From positions 3,592,501 through 3,656,500 of the forward strand of contig NZ_CP104040.1 in the NCBI RefSeq assembly GCF_025152745.1: a stretch of 64,000 bases of DNA, written 5' to 3'. Numbering within the stretch: the first letter of the stretch is position 1; each line of letters begins with the position of its first letter. Made by a program: the position numbers and the translations under genes. Source of the stretch: Rhizobium sp. WSM4643. GTDB taxonomy: Bacteria > Pseudomonadota > Alphaproteobacteria > Rhizobiales > Rhizobiaceae. This document shows positions 55,565 to 64,000 of the stretch, piece after piece. Below the pieces are notes generated by a model. That model saw only the letters and a list, made by a program, of their open reading frames with translations. It ran no database searches and was not told the origin of the DNA.

Positions 55565-57496
55565 TCAATGCGGCTGCGGTTCGAGGCCGCCTTCGGGCTC
55601 GTCACCCTTGGTGACGGGCCGTGCGCCGGCCTTCGGAACGGCTGAGCCGCGGCTCGGCGGCGAATCATCGCCGAGATCGCGGGAAGGCTTTTCGCCGCGG
55701 ATCAGCGCCTTGATCTCTTCGCCGGTCAATGTCTCGTATTCGAGCAGACCTTCGGCAAGGGCGACGAATTCGTCGTGCTTTTCCATCAGGATCGTGCGGG
55801 CCTGCGTATAAGCTTCGTCGATCAGGCGGCGCACTTCATTGTCGATCTTCTGCGCGGTTGCCTCCGAAACATTCTTCGACTGCGAAACCGAGTGACCGAG
55901 GAAGACTTCCTGCTGGTTCTCGCCATAGGCGACCTGACCGAGCTGATCGGAAAAGCCCCATTGCGTGACCATGGCGCGGGCGAGTTTGGTCGCCTGCTCG
56001 ATGTCGGAAGAGGCACCCGAAGTGATGTTCTCTTTGCCGAAGGTGAGCTCTTCGGCCACGCGGCCGCCCATCATGATGCAGAGGCGCGAAACCATCCACT
56101 TGTAGCTCATCGAGTAGCGGTCGCCCTCGGGAAGCTGCATGACCATGCCGAGCGCACGGCCGCGCGGAATGATCGTCGCCTTGTGCAGCGGATCGGCGAC
56201 GGCGACATTGAGCGCGGTGATGGCGTGTCCCGCCTCATGGTAAGCGGTGAGCTTCTTTTCCGCCTCGGTCATCGCCGAGGACCGGCGCTCGGCGCCCATC
56301 ATGATCTTGTCCTTGGCGTCCTCGAATTCCTGCATGGTGACGACGCGCTTGTTGCGGCGGGCGGCCATGAGGGCGGCTTCGTTGACAAGGTTCATCAGGT
56401 CGGCGCCGGAAAAACCGGGCGTGCCGCGGGCGAGAATCTTGAGATCGACATTCGGCGCCAGTGGAACGTTGCGGGCATGTACCTTGAGGATACGCTCGCG
56501 GCCGACGATGTCGGGGTTCGGCACGACGACCTGACGGTCGAAACGGCCGGGACGCAGCAACGCCGGATCGAGCACGTCGGGGCGGTTGGTGGCGGCGATC
56601 AGGATCACGCCTTCATTCGCCTCGAAGCCGTCCATTTCGACCAGCAGCTGGTTCAGCGTCTGCTCGCGTTCGTCATTGCCGCCGCCGAGACCGGCGCCGC
56701 GATGGCGGCCGACGGCATCGATTTCGTCGATGAAGATGATGCAGGGCGCATTCTTCTTGGCCTGCTCGAACATATCGCGCACGCGGCTTGCACCGACGCC
56801 GACGAACATTTCGACGAAATCGGAGCCTGAAATGGTGAAGAAGGGCACATTGGCTTCGCCGGCGACCGAGCGGGCGAGCAGCGTCTTGCCGGTACCCGGA
56901 GGACCGACGAGCAGCACGCCACGCGGAATCTTGCCGCCGAGACGCTGGAACTTCTGCGGATCACGCAGGAATTCGACGATTTCCTCGAGATCCTGCTTGG
57001 CCTCGTCGACACCGGCAACGTCTTCGAAAGTCACGCGGCCATGCGCTTCGGTCAAGAGCTTGGCCTTGGACTTGCCGAAGCCCATCGCACCGCGCGAGCC
57101 GCCTTGCATCTGCCGCATGAAGAACAGCCAGACGCCGAGAATCAGAAGCATCGGCAAAAGCGTGCCGAGATAGCTCAGGAAGCCGGAAGAACCATCAGTC
57201 TCGGGACGCGCGGTGACGGCCACGTTCTTGCCCTGCAGGCGGTCGAGCAGACTGTCGTCGATCACAGGCGAATAGGTCTGGAAGGTATTGTTGTTCTCCA
57301 GATATGTCCCGGTCAACCGGTTACCGGTGACCACGACATCCTTCACGCGGCCCGCATCGACCTCACGCAGAAACTGCGAATAAGGGATTTCGCGGGAGCC
57401 CGTCTGTGCCGGCGCCGTCTGGAACATACTGAAAAGGGCGATCAGCAGAAGCGCGATGATGGCCCACAAGGCGAAATTACGTAAGTTAGGGTTCAT
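55565..57496 (-). CDS. ftsH: ATP-dependent zinc metalloprotease FtsH
   Basis: Membrane protease that degrades misfolded membrane proteins and short-lived regulators (LpxC, sigma-32 in other bacteria). The 643-residue protein has N-terminal helices at about 8-25 and 102-122 around a periplasmic domain, then the AAA+ module (Walker A GPPGTGKT at about 196, Walker [15 protein letters not shown] region [19 protein letters not shown] in parts) and the M41 protease with HEAGH (about 418). GGGGAG precedes the ATG at codon 6 of the longer frame. It follows tilS. Confidence 0.96.
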   Translation of the reverse strand: MNPNLRNFALWAIIALLLIALFSMFQTAPAQTGSREIPYSQFLREVDAGRVKDVVVTGNRLTGTYLENNNTFQTYSPVIDDSLLDRLQGKNVAVTARPETDGSSGFLSYLGTLLPMLLILGVWLFFMRQMQGGSRGAMGFGKSKAKLLTEAHGRVTFEDVAGVDEAKQDLEEIVEFLRDPQKFQRLGGKIPRGVLLVGPPGTGKTLLARSVAGEANVPFFTISGSDFVEMFVGVGASRVRDMFEQAKKNAPCIIFIDEIDAVGRHRGAGLGGGNDEREQTLNQLLVEMDGFEANEGVILIAATNRPDVLDPALLRPGRFDRQVVVPNPDIVGRERILKVHARNVPLAPNVDLKILARGTPGFSGADLMNLVNEAALMAARRNKRVVTMQEFEDAKDKIMMGAERRSSAMTEAEKKLTAYHEAGHAITALNVAVADPLHKATIIPRGRALGMVMQLPEGDRYSMSYKWMVSRLCIMMGGRVAEELTFGKENITSGASSDIEQATKLARAMVTQWGFSDQLGQVAYGENQQEVFLGHSVSQSKNVSEATAQKIDNEVRRLIDEAYTQARTILMEKHDEFVALAEGLLEYETLTGEEIKALIRGEKPSRDLGDDSPPSRGSAVPKAGARPVTKGDEPEGGLEPQPH

Positions 57497-57592
57497 TGAA
57501 CTCCCCAGCATGGAACAGCCGCCTCATGGCGACAGTCTTATTCGTTTCTAACATAGGGTTGCGCCGCACGATTGCCAAGGCGACACCCCAGG

Positions 57593-59068
57593 TCAGATGG
57601 TTTTTCCGTCAATACTTCTTAAAGGCAGCCTCGCATAGGGCGCCGTCGCGAAAACCGCCGAAAGCCTATTGGCAAAGATGAAGTCAAATCGTGTCAAAAA
57701 GCGGTCGAAGGGTGCGAAATAGGGCGTCAGTTCGACCTTACGGACGGATTCCTCAGATAAAGGGGGTCCCTCGGCAGACAAAACCGGCGCTGCGGCGACG
57801 GCGCGCTTCCATGCACCCTTGGGAAGGTCCCTGCCCAAGCCTCCCTCATTCCTGTGCTCGTCACGGGAATCGAGCGCGCCCAAGTCCTTGGGCGCGGGAG
57901 ACTCTTCGCGCATTGTTGAGTCATTCACCGCGCCGACGCGCGGTGGCTGGATTCCTGTGACATCCCTCGGGTTGGACCCGAGGGCGGGAATGAGGGAGTG
58001 TCCGGCCTGGGCTTCCACCTCTATAGTCGTTCCAGACCTATTTACGGCCCCGAACCTTCCATCCCAAACCCCAGCCGCTCCCGGCTGCAGAACTAGGGGC
58101 AATATCCCCCGGCTCTCGCGCGCCAGATAAAGCCCGTCACGCCTGAGATCGAACACCACCCTGCCGGCGGTCACCCGTGCCGGCTTGCTGCCGGTGGCAA
58201 ATGCAAGGAGACGCTCCATCTGCGCCCTGCCCGGCGCAAACGGTTGTCCACCGAAAACGGCTGCCAGACGGCCGAGTGCATAATCGAGGACCGCCCGATC
58301 CTGCCGCAGCCCGTCGGGCGTCACCTGCCCGAGTAGACCGCCGTGAAGCGTGAAATGACGATCCAGCCATTCTGCTCCCCTAGCCGAAAGAGCCAGCCGC
58401 GCTTCCCAAGCCGCGCGGACATTCCTCTCGGCACCTGCATCGGCCGAGAGCTTCCGGCGTGTCCGCACGCGCTCATAGGTCACATCTTCGTTGCTCGGAT
58501 CATCGATCCACGGCACGCCCCGCTCCCTGAGGAAAGCGCGGATATCTGCCCGGCTGGAAAAGAGAAGCGGCCGCCAAATCCAGAAGCGCCGGTTGAAAAG
58601 CACCGCATCCGCAATGCCGGTCGAAATCTGCTCCGTTCGCATCCCACGCATCTGCAGTGTTTCACGCTGGTCGTCCAACGTATGGCCAGTGACGATGAGA
58701 TCGGCTTCGAAACTTTCGGCGGCGGTTGCCAGCAGGCCATAGCGCGCCTCGCGAGCCGCCGCCATGATGCCGGTTTTCGGCTTGTCGCCCTCCCAGATCA
58801 TGGTGGTGTGGGGAATGCCAAGCGATGCGCAGAGGTCTGCGACTTCACGCGCCTCGTCTGCCGAGCCGGCGCGCAACGCATGGTCGACGGTTGCAGCGCA
58901 AAGGGAAATCTTGAGATGGGGTGCGGCCTTCAGGGCTTCATCAAGGAGAAGAAGCAGGCCGGTGGAATCGCTGCCGCCCGATATTGCGACGAGAATGCGT
59001 GCGGGGCTTTGAAGCGACGAAAGAAACTGGAGGATCGCCCGTTGAGGCGATGCGGTTTCCGGAGACAT
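57593..59068 (-). CDS. tilS: tRNA(Ile)-lysidine synthase with a repeat-derived insertion
   Basis: Converts C34 of the CAT-anticodon tRNA-Ile2 to lysidine. The PP-loop SGGSDST lies at residues 30-36, DHALRAGSADEAREVADL at about 66 and GHTLDDQRETLQMRGMR at about 128. The catalytic half (1-230) is normal. The C-terminal half holds about 53 residues (about 357-410, including RDVTGIQPPRVGAV and KDLGALDSRDEHRNE) that correspond exactly to a palindromic DNA element at 57841-57998. At 491 residues the protein is longer than most TilS. The start is 11 bp after the cpoB stop; no strong ribosome site is seen. Confidence 0.9.
   Translation of the reverse strand: MSPETASPQRAILQFLSSLQSPARILVAISGGSDSTGLLLLLDEALKAAPHLKISLCAATVDHALRAGSADEAREVADLCASLGIPHTTMIWEGDKPKTGIMAAAREARYGLLATAAESFEADLIVTGHTLDDQRETLQMRGMRTEQISTGIADAVLFNRRFWIWRPLLFSSRADIRAFLRERGVPWIDDPSNEDVTYERVRTRRKLSADAGAERNVRAAWEARLALSARGAEWLDRHFTLHGGLLGQVTPDGLRQDRAVLDYALGRLAAVFGGQPFAPGRAQMERLLAFATGSKPARVTAGRVVFDLRRDGLYLARESRGILPLVLQPGAAGVWDGRFGAVNRSGTTIEVEAQAGHSLIPALGSNPRDVTGIQPPRVGAVNDSTMREESPAPKDLGALDSRDEHRNEGGLGRDLPKGAWKRAVAAAPVLSAEGPPLSEESVRKVELTPYFAPFDRFLTRFDFIFANRLSAVFATAPYARLPLRSIDGKTI
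57841..57998. repeat. 158-bp palindromic repeat element inserted in frame in tilS
   Basis: The element is bounded by perfect 12-bp inverted ends CTCCCTCATTCC (57841-57852) and GGAATGAGGGAG (57987-57998). Inside are two further hairpins: GCGCGCCCAAG/CTTGGGCGCG and CCCTCGGGT/ACCCGAGGG. The wording resembles a family of repeats common in rhizobial intergenic regions. Here the whole element is open in the tilS reading frame and encodes about 53 residues. Confidence 0.8.
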
Positions 59069-59079
59069 TCCGGAAACCC

Positions 59080-60066
59080 TTAGCAGGCGAGGCGCTTCTG
59101 TTCGCTCGCAACCTTGCTTATGACGGCGCGCGAGGCCTTCGGATAACGCTTCGACACTTCGCGCAGCGTCGCGCACGCCGTCTCGGTATTGTCGAGGGCG
59201 GCAAGCGACATGCCGAGCTTCAGCAGCATTTCCGGCGCCTTTTCCGATGTGCCGTATTTCTGATGTGCATTGAGAAAGGTCTTGGCGGCCTCATTGTACT
59301 TGCCCTGCGAATAGAGTGCTTCGCCGAGCCAGAAATTGGCATCCGCCGCCCGCGCGCTGCTCGGGTAGTGGGTGATATACTGCGTGAATTCCTGTTCGGC
59401 TGTGCTGTAATCACCGGATAGCACGTGCCCGTAGGCGGCCTTATACTGGTCGGCCTCGCTGCCGAGCGAAGCGGTCTGCTGCGGCGTTTTGCTATTGGCA
59501 TCGGGAATCGGACCGGAACCGATCTTGGCATTTTCGTCGACGCTTCCGCCGATCGGATTGCCGTTCTGATCGAAATCGATCGAGCCGAGCTCCTTCGGTG
59601 GTTGGCCGAGACCGCTATTCTCCGGCACGCTGGTGGAGGGAGCCGTTTCGGCTCCCTGCGGTGCTTGGATCACCCTGGCAATATCGTCGCCGCCGGAGGC
59701 TGCTGGAGCGCCATCGGTCTCGCTCTTCTTGACAGGTGCCTTGGCGGCACCGCCGCCACCGGTCTTTTCGAGCTGCTGGAAGCGGAATTCATTGTCTTCC
59801 TGCTGCTTGCGGATCGTCTCCTGCATCTGCAGAAGCTGAAAGCTCATCTCTTCGATCCGGCCGTTCAGCTGCCGCAGCTGCTCTTCGAGCTGCTGCACGC
59901 GGATCTCCGCGTCGCCGCTCTGCACCTTGACAACAGGCGGCGCCGCCTGGTTTTCCGCGGATCGGTCGCCGAGATGTAGCCCGAAAAACGAGGCGGAATG
60001 GGCCGCCCGTTCGCTTCCGGTCACAGCCGCGAGGCACAGCATGCCTGCCACGACAAGTTTCTTCAT
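59080..60066 (-). CDS. cpoB: Tol-Pal associated periplasmic protein CpoB (YbgF)
   Basis: Periplasmic coordinator of peptidoglycan synthesis and outer membrane constriction. The 328-residue product has a signal peptide (1 to about 26), an N-terminal coiled coil (IRVQQLEEQLRQLNGRIEEM, about 55-100) for trimerisation, a low-complexity Gly/Pro/Ala linker (about 105-200) and three TPR units at the C-terminus (YSTAEQEFTQYITHYPSS.., ANFWLGEALYSQGKYNEAAK, LGMSLAALDNTETACATLRE). AGGACG precedes the ATG. It follows pal after a terminator, so it may have its own promoter. Confidence 0.93.
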   Translation of the reverse strand: MKKLVVAGMLCLAAVTGSERAAHSASFFGLHLGDRSAENQAAPPVVKVQSGDAEIRVQQLEEQLRQLNGRIEEMSFQLLQMQETIRKQQEDNEFRFQQLEKTGGGGAAKAPVKKSETDGAPAASGGDDIARVIQAPQGAETAPSTSVPENSGLGQPPKELGSIDFDQNGNPIGGSVDENAKIGSGPIPDANSKTPQQTASLGSEADQYKAAYGHVLSGDYSTAEQEFTQYITHYPSSARAADANFWLGEALYSQGKYNEAAKTFLNAHQKYGTSEKAPEMLLKLGMSLAALDNTETACATLREVSKRYPKASRAVISKVASEQKRLAC

Positions 60067-60167
60067 ATGTATCGTCCTGTCCCAGTGATTCTTCGCACCT
60101 CGATGGCACGAACAGGAGATTTTTCCAATTGCTTTCAAAAAGCAACGGAGTCTGGCCAAAGTGTGGT

Positions 60168-60204
60168 CAAAAAGAAAAGGCGGCCCCACGCGGGACCGCC
60201 TTTC
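60168..60204 (-). terminator. Rho-independent terminator of pal
   Basis: On the minus strand AAAGGCGGTCCCG and GGGGCCGCCTTT pair (with small mismatches), followed by CTTTTT, 26 bp after the pal stop. It would limit read-through into cpoB. Confidence 0.85.
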
Positions 60205-60229
60205 GAAAAAGCGAATTGTTGCTCGGCAG

Positions 60230-60760
60230 TTACATGCCCGCGCCGCCAAGCACGGTAACCGCGCGGCGGTTCTGCGACCAGCAGGAAATATCGTCGCAAA
60301 CGGCGACCGGACGTTCCTTGCCGTAGGAGATCGTCTTCAGGCGCTGCGCCGGGACGCCGCGCGAAGCGAGATAGTCCTTGGCGGCAGCCGCACGGCGGGC
60401 GCCGAGCGCGAGGTTGTATTCGCGCGTGCCGCGTTCGTCGGCATGGCCTTCGACGGTGATCTGGTAGTTCGGGTAGCGGGCGAGCCACTGGGCCTGACGG
60501 TCGAGCGTCTGCGAGGCGTCGGCGCGGATCGACGAGGAGTCGGTATCGAAGAAGATGCGGTCGCCGACATTGACCGTGAAGTCCTGGGCAGAGCCCGGCG
60601 TCGCGGCGCCAGCACCAGTGCCGAGCCCGAGGTCGCCGGCGCTGTTCGGCGGCTTCTTGGCGCAGCTTGCGAGCGCTAGGCCGGCGATAAGCGCGATCAT
60701 GACGGGGTTGCGGGCGAAATTCTGCATGCGGCTCATTGCCGGGGTATGAATTCGGCTCAT
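60230..60760 (-). CDS. pal: Peptidoglycan-associated lipoprotein Pal
   Basis: Outer-membrane lipoprotein that binds peptidoglycan and TolB. The 176-residue product has a lipobox LASC (Cys about 34), preceded by a longer-than-usual N-terminal region (MSRIHTPAMSRMQNFARNP). The OmpA-like domain follows: RIFFDTDSSSIRADASQTLD (about 71-90) and ITVEGHADERGTREYNLALG (about 106-125). AAGGAG lies 7 bp before the chosen ATG, which decides between three in-frame ATGs (codons 1, 9 and 12). Confidence 0.95.
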   Translation of the reverse strand: MSRIHTPAMSRMQNFARNPVMIALIAGLALASCAKKPPNSAGDLGLGTGAGAATPGSAQDFTVNVGDRIFFDTDSSSIRADASQTLDRQAQWLARYPNYQITVEGHADERGTREYNLALGARRAAAAKDYLASRGVPAQRLKTISYGKERPVAVCDDISCWSQNRRAVTVLGGAGM

Positions 60761-60911
60761 GGCCGGTCTCCTTGCGATTTCATCAGGGTTTCCGGACAGT
60801 AACCGCACTCGGTTAACCGCCCCTCAAAGATTATGGTTAACGATTTACTGATTTGTCCCGGGTCGCTCGGTTCCATGACTTTGGGGCGACAAGAAGGCAG
60901 CAGCGCATCGC

Positions 60912-62243
60912 CTACTCCATAAGCGGCGACCAGGCCGGGTCGGAACCGTAGGTCGGCGTCTTCACGAGTTGCTCGTTGTAACCGGTCAGATCGATCGAAT
61001 AGAGCTGCGGGCCACCTGCGCCTGCCGCCTGGCGGAAGAACATCAGCACGCGGCCGTTCGGCGCCCAGGTCGGGCCCTCATTGTGAAAGCCGGTCGTCAG
61101 GATGCGCTCGCCGGAACCATCCGGCTTCATCACGCCGATTGAGAACTTGCCGCCGGCCTGTTTGGTGAAGGCGATGAGATCGCCGCGCGGCGACCAGACC
61201 GGCGTCGAATAGGAGCCGTCGCCGAAGGAGATACGGGTCTGGCCCGAGCCATCGGCGTTCATCACGTAGATCTGCGGTTTTCCGCCGCGGTCGCTCTCGA
61301 AGCTGACACGCGCACCATCAGGCGAATAGGAGGGCGAGGTGTCGATCGCCGCCGTCGAGGTCAACCGGGTCGTCGTGCGCGAGCGCAAGTCCATCGTATA
61401 GATGTTGGAATTGGCATCCTGCTGCAGGCTCATGATCACCTTCTGACCATCCGGCGAAAAGCGCGGCGAGAAGGTCATGCCGGGGAAATTGCCGACGACT
61501 TCGCGCTGCCCGGTTTCGAGCTGCAGCAGATAGACGCGCGGCTGCTGGTTGGCAAAGGACATGTAGGTGACTTCCTGCCGGCTCGGCGAGAAGCGCGGCG
61601 TCAGCACGAGATCGCTGCCATCGGTCAGCATCCGCACGTTGAAGCCGTCCTGATCCATGATCGCGAGCTGGCGCTTGCGCTGCTGCTTGGTGCCGGATTC
61701 GGAGACGAAGACGACGCGCGTGTCGAAATAGCCCTCTTCCCCGGTAATCTGCTTGTAGATCGCATCGGCGATGATGTGGGCAACACGGCGCCAATTCTCC
61801 GGCTGCGTATAGAACTGCTGGCCGGTCATCTGCTGTCCGGCAAAAGTATCCCAGAGACGGAACTCGGCACGAAGACGACCATCCGCTTCCTGCGTAACTC
61901 GGCCGGTGACCACCGCCTGCGCGTTAATAACCTTCCAGTCCTCGAATCGCGGCGAAGCGTCCGGGTTGGAAATTTTCTCGATGAAAGCGGACTTGTTAAT
62001 GGGCGCAAACAATCCGGAACGCTGCAGGTCGGCGGCAATCACTTGCGACACCTGCGCGCCCATATCGCCCTGGAGGAAGTCCGTCACTGCAATCGGCAAC
62101 GGCTGAACGTTGCCCTTGTTGATATTGATCTCGACGAGAGCGTTCGCCGGCGTCGCGAACGCGGCAACGGTCATCAGACCCGCAGCGACCATAATGGCGC
62201 GGAAGAAGGAACACTTTTTCATGGAGGAAAAGCCTTTCAGCAT
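60912..62243 (-). CDS. tolB: Tol-Pal periplasmic beta-propeller protein TolB
   Basis: Periplasmic partner of Pal and TolA. The 443-residue protein has a signal region, an N-terminal alpha/beta domain (about 35-160) and a six-bladed WD40-like propeller with repeated FSPDG/YSPDG motifs ([59 protein letters not shown]). The start is placed at 62243, immediately after the tolA stop, because AGGAA lies 6 bp upstream; the next ATG (62222) is preceded by TTTTCCTCC, which cannot act as a ribosome site. The signal core [15 protein letters not shown] suits either start. Confidence 0.95.
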   Translation of the reverse strand: MLKGFSSMKKCSFFRAIMVAAGLMTVAAFATPANALVEININKGNVQPLPIAVTDFLQGDMGAQVSQVIAADLQRSGLFAPINKSAFIEKISNPDASPRFEDWKVINAQAVVTGRVTQEADGRLRAEFRLWDTFAGQQMTGQQFYTQPENWRRVAHIIADAIYKQITGEEGYFDTRVVFVSESGTKQQRKRQLAIMDQDGFNVRMLTDGSDLVLTPRFSPSRQEVTYMSFANQQPRVYLLQLETGQREVVGNFPGMTFSPRFSPDGQKVIMSLQQDANSNIYTMDLRSRTTTRLTSTAAIDTSPSYSPDGARVSFESDRGGKPQIYVMNADGSGQTRISFGDGSYSTPVWSPRGDLIAFTKQAGGKFSIGVMKPDGSGERILTTGFHNEGPTWAPNGRVLMFFRQAAGAGGPQLYSIDLTGYNEQLVKTPTYGSDPAWSPLME

Positions 62244-63380
62244 TTAGATTCCTAGATCGCTAGGGTCGAAGTTCACGACAACTTCGTTCCAGGCGTCGTA
62301 TTTGTCTTTCGGGAGCGACGAGAAAGGGGCCGATTTCATGATGGCGCGATAGGCCCCCCCGGCAAGCGCCCGGCGAGTAGATTCATTATCGCCACCAACC
62401 GCCTCTACCTCCGGCTCACCGACGATATTGCCGTCCTGGTCGAGCTTCATATGCACTTTGATGCGCACGTCGCCCATGCCTTCCATGCCGGGAATAACCG
62501 ACCAATTGCCGGCGATGGCGCTCTTCAGCGCGTCCATCTCGCTCATGGAAAGCTTTGAGCCGCCATTGCTCTTCTTCGCGCCGAGCGATGCCTCCTGCGT
62601 CGAACGTTTGGCGCCGCCAGCGGAAGGGTCGGTCTTGTTCAGCAACGCCGCAACCTCGTCGGCATTGAAATCGCTCTTCATCGACGAGGCCGATTTCGCA
62701 GTCTCCTGCTTCTGATCGGCCTTCTTCTTTTCGGTCGGCTTCTCGGCAGCCTTCGGCTGGTCGGCTGTCTTTTCCGGCGGCTTTTCGGCGGGCTTCTGTG
62801 GTTCCGGCGGTTTCACCTGCGGCTTGGCGACGGGCGTCGGCACATTGTCCGGCAGCGCCTCGGCATCGGGCTTCGGCGGCTCCTCCGGCTTGGCCTGCTC
62901 TTCCGGCGGTTTTTCCTCGGGCTTCGGCGGCGTTACTTCCGCCGGCTTCGGCGGAGGAATCGAGGCGACCTCCTTCGGCTGCTCGACTTCCGTTTCCTCC
63001 TTGACGATCTCCTTGACGTCATTCGGCTTAGGATCGATCTTCGGCATCGGCTTTTCGCTTGAATTCGCAGCGGCAGCCTCCGTATTGCTGGGCTTGGCAT
63101 TCGGCACCGGAGGCATCTTCAGATCGACATTGTTGTCGCCGGCATTCTCGGCCGGCTGCGCGATCGGCGGCCGCGTCGTCGGCACCGGCGCGGAAGTCTC
63201 CTTCTTCGGAGCCTTCTTGTCGCCTTGCTGCATCTGGGTAATGGATTCCACCGGCACCAGATCGACCGGCATCGCCTCGAAATCCTCCACCTTGAAAGAT
63301 TCCGGCGCGCTAAGCGACACCAGCGCCCAGGTAAGCACCAGCCCGTGCAAAACAACAGATGTGACGACGCTGGCCTTCAT
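62244..63380 (-). CDS. tolA: Tol-Pal system protein TolA
   Basis: Inner-membrane protein that spans the periplasm. One N-terminal helix (VVTSVVLHGLVLTWALVSL, about 5-23), a long Pro/Lys/Glu-rich domain (about 50-235) with PPKPEEKPPEE-type runs, and a C-terminal globular TolA/TonB-like domain (MSEMDALKSAIAGNWSVIPG to the end). At 378 residues it matches alphaproteobacterial TolA. It lies 8 bp after tolR, and its stop touches the tolB start. Confidence 0.93.
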   Translation of the reverse strand: MKASVVTSVVLHGLVLTWALVSLSAPESFKVEDFEAMPVDLVPVESITQMQQGDKKAPKKETSAPVPTTRPPIAQPAENAGDNNVDLKMPPVPNAKPSNTEAAAANSSEKPMPKIDPKPNDVKEIVKEETEVEQPKEVASIPPPKPAEVTPPKPEEKPPEEQAKPEEPPKPDAEALPDNVPTPVAKPQVKPPEPQKPAEKPPEKTADQPKAAEKPTEKKKADQKQETAKSASSMKSDFNADEVAALLNKTDPSAGGAKRSTQEASLGAKKSNGGSKLSMSEMDALKSAIAGNWSVIPGMEGMGDVRIKVHMKLDQDGNIVGEPEVEAVGGDNESTRRALAGGAYRAIMKSAPFSSLPKDKYDAWNEVVVNFDPSDLGI

Positions 63381-63388
63381 TTTGAGCG

Positions 63389-63841
63389 CTATTGGTCCTT
63401 CTTCTGCTGCGTCACGAGGCCGATATTCTTGAAGCCTGCACCCTGGATACGGGCCATGACGTCGGCGATGACGCCATAAGGCGCGGTCGCGTCGCCGCGC
63501 ACAAAGATCCGTTCGTTATAACCGGTGGTGGCGATCGCCTCGAGCTTGGCGGCGATCTCCACGGCCGGGATCGACGTTTCCTGCAGGAACACCTGGCCAT
63601 CATTCTTGACGGAAATGGTGATCGGCTGCGTCTCGGAATTCAGCGCCTTGGCCTGCGTTTCCGGCAGGTCGATCGGCACGCCGACGGTCATCATCGGTGC
63701 CGCGACCATGAAGATGATCAAAAGCACCAGCATGACGTCAACGAGCGGCGTCACGTTGATTTCGGAAATCACGGCCCTGTTCCGACCGCCGCGACGGCGG
63801 CGTCCGCCGCCTCCGCCATTGCCTCCAACAGCCATACCCAT
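63389..63841 (-). CDS. tolR: Tol-Pal system proton channel protein TolR
   Basis: ExbD/TolR family. The 150-residue product has a Gly/Arg-rich cytosolic start (GGNGGGGGRRRRGGRNR), INVTPLVDVMLVLLIIFMV (about 28-46) with the essential aspartate in the single helix, and a periplasmic domain ending GFKNIGLVTQQ. GGAG lies about 11 bp before the first ATG; the second ATG (codon 3) is also possible. It follows tolQ. Confidence 0.95.
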   Translation of the reverse strand: MGMAVGGNGGGGGRRRRGGRNRAVISEINVTPLVDVMLVLLIIFMVAAPMMTVGVPIDLPETQAKALNSETQPITISVKNDGQVFLQETSIPAVEIAAKLEAIATTGYNERIFVRGDATAPYGVIADVMARIQGAGFKNIGLVTQQKKDQ

Positions 63842-63859
63842 GTGAGAATACTCCGTTGG

Positions 63860-64000
63860 TTACTGAGCGGCAGCGCGCGGCTGCAGTTTCTCGTCGATCT
63901 GGCGCGAAAGTATGGCGGAGAATTCATCCGCGAAACCTTCCATTCGACCCGAGAGCTTGCCGACATCGGCAGAGAACTTGTTGTAGGCGATAACTGCCGG
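63860..64000 (-). CDS. tolQ: Tol-Pal system protein TolQ (C-terminal end only)
   Basis: The last 46 codons of a gene that runs off the right edge: PAVIAYNKFSADVGKLSGRM followed by EGFADEFSAILSRQIDEKLQ and PRAAAQ. IAYNKF and the amphipathic helix after it are typical of the MotA/TolQ/ExbB C-terminus. Identity is secured by the tolR-tolA-tolB-pal order that follows. Confidence 0.92.
   Translation of the reverse strand, partial: PAVIAYNKFSADVGKLSGRMEGFADEFSAILSRQIDEKLQPRAAAQ

Noticed and set aside
60839..60911. GGTTAAC-type dyad near pal as a terminator of tolB
   Set aside because: GGTTAAC occurs twice with long spacing, but the stem is weak and no T-run follows.

Overview
The window looks like a chromosomal segment of a fast-growing rhizobium (Rhizobium etli/leguminosarum type, Alphaproteobacteria). 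The grounds are the high third-codon-position GC, the order tolQRAB-pal-cpoB-tilS-ftsH-glmM, a serC RNA leader in front of serC-serA, a DctB/DctD pair, a pobR/pobA pair, and many intergenic palindromic repeats of the rhizobial kind. No plasmid, phage or symbiosis gene is visible. Identification rests on reading alone; no database search was run.

Layout. 0-3 kb: RsuA-type pseudouridine synthase, phosphoribosyltransferase, purC. 2.9-9.7 kb: a TetR regulator and a complete RND multidrug pump (lipoprotein adaptor, HAE1 permease, OprM-type outer membrane factor) closed by a clear terminator. 9.8-13.7 kb: a LacI-family regulator with a palindromic operator, then a tightly packed nucleoside hydrolase and adenine deaminase (purine salvage). 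13.9-18.4 kb: an M20 amidohydrolase and a tripartite tricarboxylate transporter (tctA, tctB, tctC). 18.6-23 kb: an ArsR/SRPBCC pair with its own inverted-repeat operator, then dctD/dctB without dctA next to them. 23-26.3 kb: a Mo-cofactor oxidoreductase, an unknown membrane-anchored protein, and cbtBA (cobalt uptake) under a cobalamin riboswitch, divergent from a histidine phosphatase. 26.3-33.9 kb: a small membrane peptide, a GGDEF-EAL protein, a Pit phosphate transporter, and ackA-xfp (phosphoketolase route to acetate), with an FNR/FixK-like box in front of xfp. 34-41.2 kb: pobR/pobA and a five-gene branched-chain-amino-acid-type ABC transporter, together probably a 4-hydroxybenzoate uptake and hydroxylation unit.

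41.2-45.3 kb is the only clearly accessory stretch. It is gene-poor and less GC-rich, and holds a VCBS-like secreted protein, small membrane proteins, a frameshifted relic, an 80-residue protein ending in two copies of the HU beta-arm tip motif, and a small membrane-anchored protein, and it ends at a tRNA-Met gene. No integrase or attachment repeat was found.

45.5-64 kb returns to core functions: mnmA, a PAS-GGDEF-EAL protein, serC-serA, an Omp25-like porin, glmM, ftsH, tilS and the Tol-Pal cell-envelope cluster, which runs off the right edge inside tolQ.

Most notable points: a 158-bp palindromic repeat inserted in frame in tilS; the HU-tip-like small protein; an FNR-type promoter placed precisely in front of xfp; well-formed operators for the LacI, ArsR and AraC regulators; the serC RNA motif; the cobalamin riboswitch; and several translated-looking ORFs under 50 codons.
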